Below are positions 10,951 through 14,731 of a stretch of DNA of 14,731 nt, piece by piece. The stretch covers positions 1 to 14,731 of the forward strand of contig JAEWPH010000151.1 of the NCBI GenBank assembly GCA_023460715.1. Direction: 5' to 3'. The stretch is from Pseudomonadota bacterium. GTDB taxonomy: Bacteria; Pseudomonadota; Gammaproteobacteria; Burkholderiales; Burkholderiaceae_C. Position 1 is the first letter of the stretch. Each line of letters begins with the position of its first letter. The notes under the pieces were generated by a model, which was given only the letters and a program-made list of their open reading frames with translations, ran no database searches and was not told where the DNA came from. The position numbers and the translations under genes were made by a program.

Positions 10951-11370
10951 ATGGCCAACACCTTTCACGTTGATGTCGTCAGCGCCGAAGAGTCCATCTT
11001 CGCCGGCGAGGCGCGCTTCGTGGCGCTGCCTGGCGAAGCGGGCGAACTGGGCATCCTGCCCAAGCACACGCCGCTGATCACGCGCATCAAGCCGGGCTCG
11101 GTGCGTATCGAGCTGGCCGACGGCAACGAGGAGTTCGTCTTCGTCGCCGGCGGCATCCTGGAAGTGCAGCCCGACCGCGTGACCGTGCTGTCCGACACCG
11201 CCATCCGCGGCAAGGATCTGGACGACGAGAAGGCCAACGCCGCCAAGGCTGCCGCCGAGGAAGCGCTGAAGAACGCCAAGAGCGATCTGGACCTGGCGAA
11301 GGCGCAGTCCGAGCTGGCCGTCATGGCGGCTCAGATCGCTGCACTGCGCAAGTTCCGCCAGAAGCGCTGA
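10951..11370 (+). CDS. atpC: ATP synthase F1 subunit epsilon
   Basis: Epsilon joins the gamma shaft to the c-ring and can inhibit ATP hydrolysis through its C-terminal helices. The 139-residue protein has the N-terminal beta-sandwich (about 1-86; [35 protein letters not shown]) and an Ala-, Lys- and Glu-rich two-helix C-terminal domain (about 90-139), so the inhibitory region is present. AAGGA lies 7 bases before the ATG. It is the last gene of the operon and is separated from atpD by 133 bases, by far the longest gap within the operon. Confidence 0.97.
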   Translation: MANTFHVDVVSAEESIFAGEARFVALPGEAGELGILPKHTPLITRIKPGSVRIELADGNEEFVFVAGGILEVQPDRVTVLSDTAIRGKDLDDEKANAAKAAAEEALKNAKSDLDLAKAQSELAVMAAQIAALRKFRQKR

Positions 11371-11432
11371 GCTGCCGGTAGTGCCTCACGGCACGGCAGC
11401 GCACATTACTATGCGCCGCGATCGCCACATAA

Positions 11433-11456
11433 AAAAGCCGCCTTCGGGCGGCTTTT
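11433..11456. terminator. Bidirectional intrinsic terminator between atpC and the TPM-domain genes
   Basis: A perfect 10-bp stem, AAAAGCCGCC (11433-11442) with GGCGGCTTTT (11447-11456), closes on a TTCG tetraloop (UUCG in RNA, an exceptionally stable loop). It is 62 bases past the atpC stop. On the minus strand the stem is followed by six T (complement of 11431-11436), so it should also end the lemA-TPM transcript arriving from the right. Confidence 0.93.
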
Positions 11457-11591
11457 GTCATGCTGGGGCTGCCGCAGCGCGTGGCCACTGCGCGGCAATA
11501 GGTCCCACCGTTCCACCTGTGTCCGCCCGCCGCGATGGGCTGTGGCGTCTATACGCCGGCCCGTGCGAAGGACGTCGCGCCGCGTTGGCGC

Positions 11592-12179
11592 TCAACCGCC
11601 GCTGTCGCTGCTCCATCCCCGGCGACCGAGGACCGGCGCATCCGGCAGTTCATCGGCATCGGAGTGGGCGCTGCCGGCGGCGTCGGCAGGCGACGGGAAA
11701 TGCGCCACCAGCAGGGCCGAAACCTCCGCCAGCGCCTGGGTCAGGCCGTCTTCGTAGCGTCCGCCGCGGAAGGCCTCGCCCATGTGCGCGACGAGCGTGC
11801 GCCAGGTTTCTGGCGGCACGGTGCGGGCCAGGCCGCGGTCGGCCACGATCTCGATGGCGTGCTCGGCCAGCAGCAGGTAGATGAGCACGCCGTTGTTGTG
11901 CTCCGTATCCCATACGCGCAGCTTGCCGAACTGCGCTACGGCACGATCCCGGGCACTGGCGCCGCGCCACAGGTAGGAAAGCGGTAGGCCGCCCTCGATG
12001 CAGATGCGGATCTGGCCCGTGTGGCGGCGTTCGCTGGCTGCCACGCGCCGGGTGAGCCGCTCCACGAGGTCGGCCGGTAGCGCGGTGCGCAGCAGCCTGC
12101 CTTCGGACCAACGGTGCCGCACCAGCCTTGCGATGCGCGCAGGCAGTGTGGGGTGGGGTGCTGCCATGGCCATGTTCAC
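11592..12179 (-). CDS. TPM-domain protein 2 (YgcG/TPM_phosphatase fold, no signal peptide)
   Basis: A 195-residue protein with a TPM domain at about 30-160: RHTGQIRICIEGGLPLSYL, RAVAQFGKLRVWDTEHNNGVLIYLLLAEHAIEIVADRGLA and a helical end with GEAFRGGRYEDGLTQAL. TPM domains occur in plant TLP18.3, which has been reported to have phosphatase activity, and in bacterial proteins of unclear role. I see no signal peptide or membrane helix, unlike its neighbour, so it is probably cytoplasmic or membrane-associated through partners. The start is GTG at 12179, overlapping the TGA of TPM gene 1 as GTGA, with GGGAG 4 bases before. In-frame ATGs at 12173 and 12167 are alternatives. The last 35 residues are low-complexity and poorly conserved. 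Confidence 0.85.
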   Translation of the reverse strand: MNMAMAAPHPTLPARIARLVRHRWSEGRLLRTALPADLVERLTRRVAASERRHTGQIRICIEGGLPLSYLWRGASARDRAVAQFGKLRVWDTEHNNGVLIYLLLAEHAIEIVADRGLARTVPPETWRTLVAHMGEAFRGGRYEDGLTQALAEVSALLVAHFPSPADAAGSAHSDADELPDAPVLGRRGWSSDSGG

Positions 12180-13096
12180 CAGTCTCCCGAGGCGCCGCCG
12201 CCTCCAAAATCTCCACCACCCCCTGAGCTGAATCCGCCGCCGCCACCACTGCTGCCGCTGCTGCTCCAGCCCCCAGCGCTTCCGCCGCTGCTCCAGACGA
12301 CGCCGGGACCGCCGCCGCGACCGGTCCGGCTGGCGGCGCTGAACAGCGCGGTGTACGCCAGGGCCAGCAGGCCCGCGCCAGCGGACACCAGCACGCTGGC
12401 CGTGGCGAGGAATGCCAGCCCTCCAGCGCCTGCGCCCATCAACAGTCCGCCCTTGCCCGCGCCGAACAGCGAACGTGCGATGGGCCCGCCGATCATCACG
12501 CCGAAGAACAGGAAGATGCCCATGTCCATCCAGTCGAAGCCACTGGCGGTGCCGCTGCGCTGGCGGCTGTCGCTGGACGGCTCGGGCAGTGGCAGGGGCT
12601 CGCCGGCGATGCGGGCGCCGATCTGCTCCACCGCCGCTGTGAGGCCGCCGGCGAAGTCGTTCTGCCGGAAGCGCGGCTTCATCGCACCGTCGATGATGCG
12701 GGCGGCAGCGATGTCGGGAATCGCGCCCTCCAGCGCCTTGGCGACCTCGATGCGCATCTTGCGGTCGTCCTTGGCGACGACCACCAGCACGCCGTCGCCC
12801 ACGGTGCGGCGGCCGATCTTCCAGGCATTGCCCACGCGGTTGGCGTAGGCGGCGATGTCCTCGGGGGCCGTGGTGGGCACCATCAGCACCGCCACCTGCG
12901 AGCCATGCTGCTGCTCGATGGCGGCCAGTTGGGTCTCGAGCGACTGGCGCTCGGCAGGCGCCAGCGTGCCGGTCGTGTCGACCACCCGGGCGGTGAGGGC
13001 GGGCACGGGCTGGGGCGCCTGGGCCCGGGCGGCGGGCGCTCCGATAGCTATTAAAAAAGTAGCTATCAGCGCTTGAAGGACAAGCGCTAGAGGCAT
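12176..13096 (-). CDS. TPM-domain protein 1, secreted and membrane-anchored (YgcG-like)
   Basis: A 306-residue envelope protein. Residues 1-25 form a signal peptide with hydrophobic core LVLQALIATFLIAIG and an ARA cleavage motif. The TPM domain follows (about 32-165; VVDTTGTLAPAERQSLETQL, IGRRTVGDGVLVVVAKDDRKMRIEV, DFAGGLTAAVEQI). One or two membrane segments lie near 188-265, and a Gly/Ser-rich tail ends in GASGDW, as in many YgcG-like proteins. Biochemical function is unknown. The start codon and codons 1-17 lie inside repeat copy 2 (13047-13106) and use CTA, CTT, ATA and TTA, rare elsewhere in the gene. There is no better upstream start in this frame, since lemA ends 19 bases before. Only a weak GAG can serve as Shine-Dalgarno. 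Confidence 0.9.
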   Translation of the reverse strand: MPLALVLQALIATFLIAIGAPAARAQAPQPVPALTARVVDTTGTLAPAERQSLETQLAAIEQQHGSQVAVLMVPTTAPEDIAAYANRVGNAWKIGRRTVGDGVLVVVAKDDRKMRIEVAKALEGAIPDIAAARIIDGAMKPRFRQNDFAGGLTAAVEQIGARIAGEPLPLPEPSSDSRQRSGTASGFDWMDMGIFLFFGVMIGGPIARSLFGAGKGGLLMGAGAGGLAFLATASVLVSAGAGLLALAYTALFSAASRTGRGGGPGVVWSSGGSAGGWSSSGSSGGGGGFSSGGGGDFGGGGASGDW

Positions 13097-13106
13097 ATTG
13101 GACTCA
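13047..13106. repeat. AT-rich double-hairpin interspersed repeat, copy 2, overlapping the start of TPM gene 1
   Basis: This copy aligns without gaps to 1709-1768 (39 of 60 by hand count). Its stems are perfect: ATAGCTA (13044-13050) with TAGCTAT (13060-13066), and AGCGCTT (13068-13074) with AAGCGCT (13082-13088), the second with a 7-base loop as in copy 1. Its reverse complement from 13096 to 13047 is the ATG and first codons of the TPM gene, encoding MPLALVLQALIATFLI. Confidence 0.8.
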
Positions 13107-13115
13107 AATTCCGTA

Positions 13116-13727
13116 TCACGGCTTGGAGGCCGGCGCTGCGGCGGGCGACGAGAAGTCCACCGTGGGCGGCACGCTGATCTGCGCTTCGTTCTGCACCGTG
13201 AAGCTCGGCTTGGGGTCGTAGCTGAACACCTTGGCCGTCACGTTGGTCGGGAAGCTGCGCGCCAGAACGTTGTACTCCTGCACCGTCTGGATGTAGCGGT
13301 TGCGGGCGACGGTGATGCGGTTCTCGGTGCCCTCCAGCGTCACGCGCAGATCGCGGAACCCCTGGTTGGCCTGCAGCGTTGGGTAGCGCTCGGCCACCAC
13401 CATCAGCCGGGAGAGGGCGCTGGACAGCTCGCCCTGCGCCTGCTGGAACTTGGCGAATGCTTCGGGGTTGTTGATCGTCTCCGGCGTGACCTGCATCGAC
13501 GTGGCCTTGGCGCGCGCCTCCACCACGCGGGTGAGCGTCTCCTGTTCGAAGGCCGCTTCGCCCTTCACGCTGGCGACGATGTTGGGCACCAGATCGGCGC
13601 GGCGCTGGTACTGGTTGAGCACCTCGCTCCAGGCGGCCTTGCTCTGTTCGTCCAGGCGCTGGAAGTCGTTGTAGCCGCAGCCGGTCAGGGCCAGGGCGAG
13701 GGCAAGAAGGGCGAGAAGTCGTTGCAT
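13116..13727 (-). CDS. lemA: LemA family lipoprotein
   Basis: LemA proteins are small, mostly helical envelope proteins of unclear function, often encoded next to TPM-domain genes as here. The protein has 203 residues. The N terminus is a lipoprotein signal, hydrophobic run 4-14 then lipobox LTGC with Cys17 as the lipidated residue. The LemA core follows: YNDFQRLDEQSKAAWSEVLN, QYQRRADLVPNIVASVKG, QGELSSALSRLMVVAERYP and a final FSYDPKPSF region, then a Pro/Ala-rich tail. I start it at the ATG at 13727; the frame stays open far upstream, but that part is Arg/Pro-rich without family similarity and runs antisense through the SnoaL gene. It is the first gene of the lemA-TPM1-TPM2 unit. Confidence 0.93.
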   Translation of the reverse strand: MQRLLALLALALALTGCGYNDFQRLDEQSKAAWSEVLNQYQRRADLVPNIVASVKGEAAFEQETLTRVVEARAKATSMQVTPETINNPEAFAKFQQAQGELSSALSRLMVVAERYPTLQANQGFRDLRVTLEGTENRITVARNRYIQTVQEYNVLARSFPTNVTAKVFSYDPKPSFTVQNEAQISVPPTVDFSSPAAAPASKP

Positions 13728-13897
13728 GGCTGCCTGCGCGGGAGCCGAAAGCCGGCGACGTTGCCATGGGCTTCCCGGGCGCTGGCCATTGTGCCTGCAC
13801 GCCGGCCGCTCCCTGCCAGCCGGCAGCCCGTGACAACGTCCGCCGCGGCGCACACAATGGCGGCTTCCTGCATGACGCGCCCTGTCCGCTCCACGCC
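13728..13897. other. Divergent intergenic region between lemA and the SnoaL-like gene
   Basis: This 170-base GC-rich gap should hold promoters for both directions. I could not match a convincing -35/-10 pair. TTGTCA on the minus strand (complement of 13831-13836) resembles a -35, but no -10 lies at the right distance. Short inverted matches occur here at about the number expected by chance. Confidence 0.4.
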
Positions 13898-14347
13898 ATG
13901 ACACGACCTTCCCTGCGCGCCGCCATCGTCGGCGGCACCCCCGACGAAACCGAGGCCGCGTTCTACGAAGCCTTGCAGACGGGCGATATCGATCAGCTGA
14001 TGGCCTGCTGGGCCGACGACGACGAGATCGTCTGCGTGCACCCGGGCGGGCCGCGCCTGCTGGGGCCGGGCGCCATCCGCGCCGCCTTCGCCGCGATGTT
14101 CGAGCACGGCGCGCTGCGCGCCAAGCCCACGCAGGTGCACCGCGTGCAGGCGCTGGCCAGTGCCGTGCACAGCGTGGTCGAGCAGGTCGAGGTAGCCCTG
14201 CCCGACGGGCCGCGCAATGCCATCGTGCAGGCCACCAACGTCTACCACAAGACCCCGCAGGGCTGGCGCATGGTGGCCCACCACGCCAGCCCGGGCACAG
14301 TGCGCGAGACGCAGCCGCCGGGTTCGCCGCCACCGGTGCTGCATTAG
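13898..14347 (+). CDS. SnoaL/NTF2-like (DUF4440-type) small protein
   Basis: A 149-residue protein with the NTF2-like fold pattern: an N-terminal helix (DETEAAFYEALQTGDIDQLMACWADDDEIVCVHP), the GGPRLLGPGAIRAAFAAMF helix, then alternating beta strands ending NVYHKTPQGWRMVAHHASPG. Members of this fold include ketosteroid isomerase-like and SnoaL-like enzymes and binding proteins; substrate and role here cannot be told from sequence. The ATG at 13898 was chosen because upstream codons are unlike the family. No clear Shine-Dalgarno is visible. It diverges from lemA and precedes the YheT-type hydrolase in the same orientation. Confidence 0.85.
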   Translation: MTRPSLRAAIVGGTPDETEAAFYEALQTGDIDQLMACWADDDEIVCVHPGGPRLLGPGAIRAAFAAMFEHGALRAKPTQVHRVQALASAVHSVVEQVEVALPDGPRNAIVQATNVYHKTPQGWRMVAHHASPGTVRETQPPGSPPPVLH

Positions 14348-14477
14348 ATGGAGTGCCTCCTCCAGAGCGGCGTCGCCGTTTCCTCCCCCCGCCTTCGCCG
14401 TGCTGCCCATGGCGGGCAGGGGGGCGCAGCCGTCGCTGCGGGGGGGCGCCGGTTCTGCGGCGGGGATGGAGTGCCTC
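14347..14477. repeat. 13-base direct repeats flanking a GC-rich hairpin segment
   Basis: GATGGAGTGCCTC occurs exactly at 14347-14359 and 14465-14477. The 105 bases between them are very GC-rich and include two adjacent hairpins: CTGCCC (14403-14408) with GGGCAG (14414-14419), and CGCAGC (14425-14430) with GCTGCG (14435-14440) around a CGTC loop. The arrangement could be a small inserted palindromic element with duplicated flanks, or a local duplication. The hairpins lack a T run, so an intrinsic terminator is unlikely. Confidence 0.5.
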
Positions 14478-14496
14478 GCCATGTGGGGCTGAGAGG

Positions 14497-14731
14497 ATGA
14501 TCGGAGACCTTGGCGCTGCACCGCGGCCACCGCACGGCGATGCGCCCCGCTGGCTGCCCGGAGGCCACGCCCAGACCATCTGGCCGGCCCTGTTCAGCCG
14601 CCGCACGGTCGGCCCCCGGCCGCTGTACCGCCGCGAGCGTTGGACCACGCCGGACGGTGACTTCGTGGACGTGGATTTCCTGGCCGATGGCGCGGCGGCA
14701 GATGCCGGCGTGCGCGTGCCGCCGGCCGCCC
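14497..14731 (+). CDS. YheT-family alpha/beta hydrolase, 3'-truncated by the window edge
   Basis: The first 78 residues of a protein that runs off the right edge. The N-terminal signature of YheT-type (UPF0017) hydrolases is clear: PRWLPGGHAQTIWPALFSRR (22-41), then YRRERWTTPDGDFVDVDFL. In complete members an alpha/beta-hydrolase core with a Ser-Asp-His triad follows; it is outside the window. The substrate in bacteria is not established. ATG at 14497 is the only start in this frame between the preceding GC-rich segment and the conserved region. GAGAGG touches the ATG directly, an unusually short Shine-Dalgarno spacing, so the start is less sure than the family. Confidence 0.85.
   Translation, partial: MIGDLGAAPRPPHGDAPRWLPGGHAQTIWPALFSRRTVGPRPLYRRERWTTPDGDFVDVDFLADGAAADAGVRVPPAA

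Noticed and set aside
13753..13860. Interleaved inverted matches in the lemA upstream gap: GACGTTG/CAACGTC and CCATTGTG/CACAATGG.
   Set aside because: Matches of 7-8 bases are expected about this often in a 170-base region, and they cross rather than nest, so they do not form a simple operator or hairpin.
13728..14648. The long open 5' extension of the lemA frame, antisense to the SnoaL-like gene.
   Set aside because: Arg/Pro/Ala-rich sequence without family similarity; the lipoprotein signal with lipobox at the inner ATG (13727) marks the true start.

Overview
The window is a GC-rich (roughly 65 percent by eye), densely coded bacterial chromosome segment. Protein sequences and gene order (ptsI end; DUF493-lipB-lipA; atpIBEFHAGDC; lemA with two TPM-domain genes; a YheT-type hydrolase) point to a betaproteobacterium of the family Comamonadaceae, most like Acidovorax and relatives. 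This placement rests on remembered family resemblance, not on a search. I see no rRNA, tRNA, CRISPR array, prophage or complete insertion sequence.

Layout. 1-1701 (+) is PTS enzyme I, cut at its 5' end by the window edge. It converges on lipA (1870-2850, -), the last gene of a minus-strand unit DUF493 -> lipB -> lipA (3883 down to 1870) for lipoate attachment and lipoyl synthesis. The 168-base convergent gap holds an AT-rich double-hairpin repeat and a terminator. A 275-base divergent gap with a perfect TATAAT box separates this unit from the complete F1Fo ATP synthase operon (4159-11370, +): atpI, B, E, F, H, A, G, D, C in the canonical order. A UUCG-loop terminator (11433-11456) closes the operon and also serves the converging minus-strand unit lemA -> TPM gene 1 -> TPM gene 2 (13727 down to 11592). 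The last part (13898-14731, +) has a SnoaL/NTF2-like protein, a GC-rich hairpin segment between 13-base direct repeats, and the start of a YheT-family alpha/beta hydrolase cut by the right edge.

How the genes work together. The atp genes encode the whole proton-driven ATP synthase: Fo subunits a, c and b, F1 subunits delta, alpha, gamma, beta and epsilon, plus the assembly protein AtpI. LipB and LipA make the lipoyl cofactor of the 2-oxoacid dehydrogenases that feed respiration. LemA and the two TPM-domain proteins form a probable envelope-associated set of unknown function.

I did not find an undescribed multi-gene system; the gene content is ordinary housekeeping. The most interesting signal is a pair of diverged 60-base double-hairpin repeats at 1709-1768 and 13047-13106. 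The second copy lies over the start of TPM gene 1 and, read in reverse, encodes its start codon and the core of its signal peptide in codons unlike the rest of the gene. Smaller points are a nearly pure pyrimidine leader before atpE, a 133-base spacer between atpD and atpC, the non-ATG start and internal insertion of LipB, and the 13-base direct repeats near the right edge.
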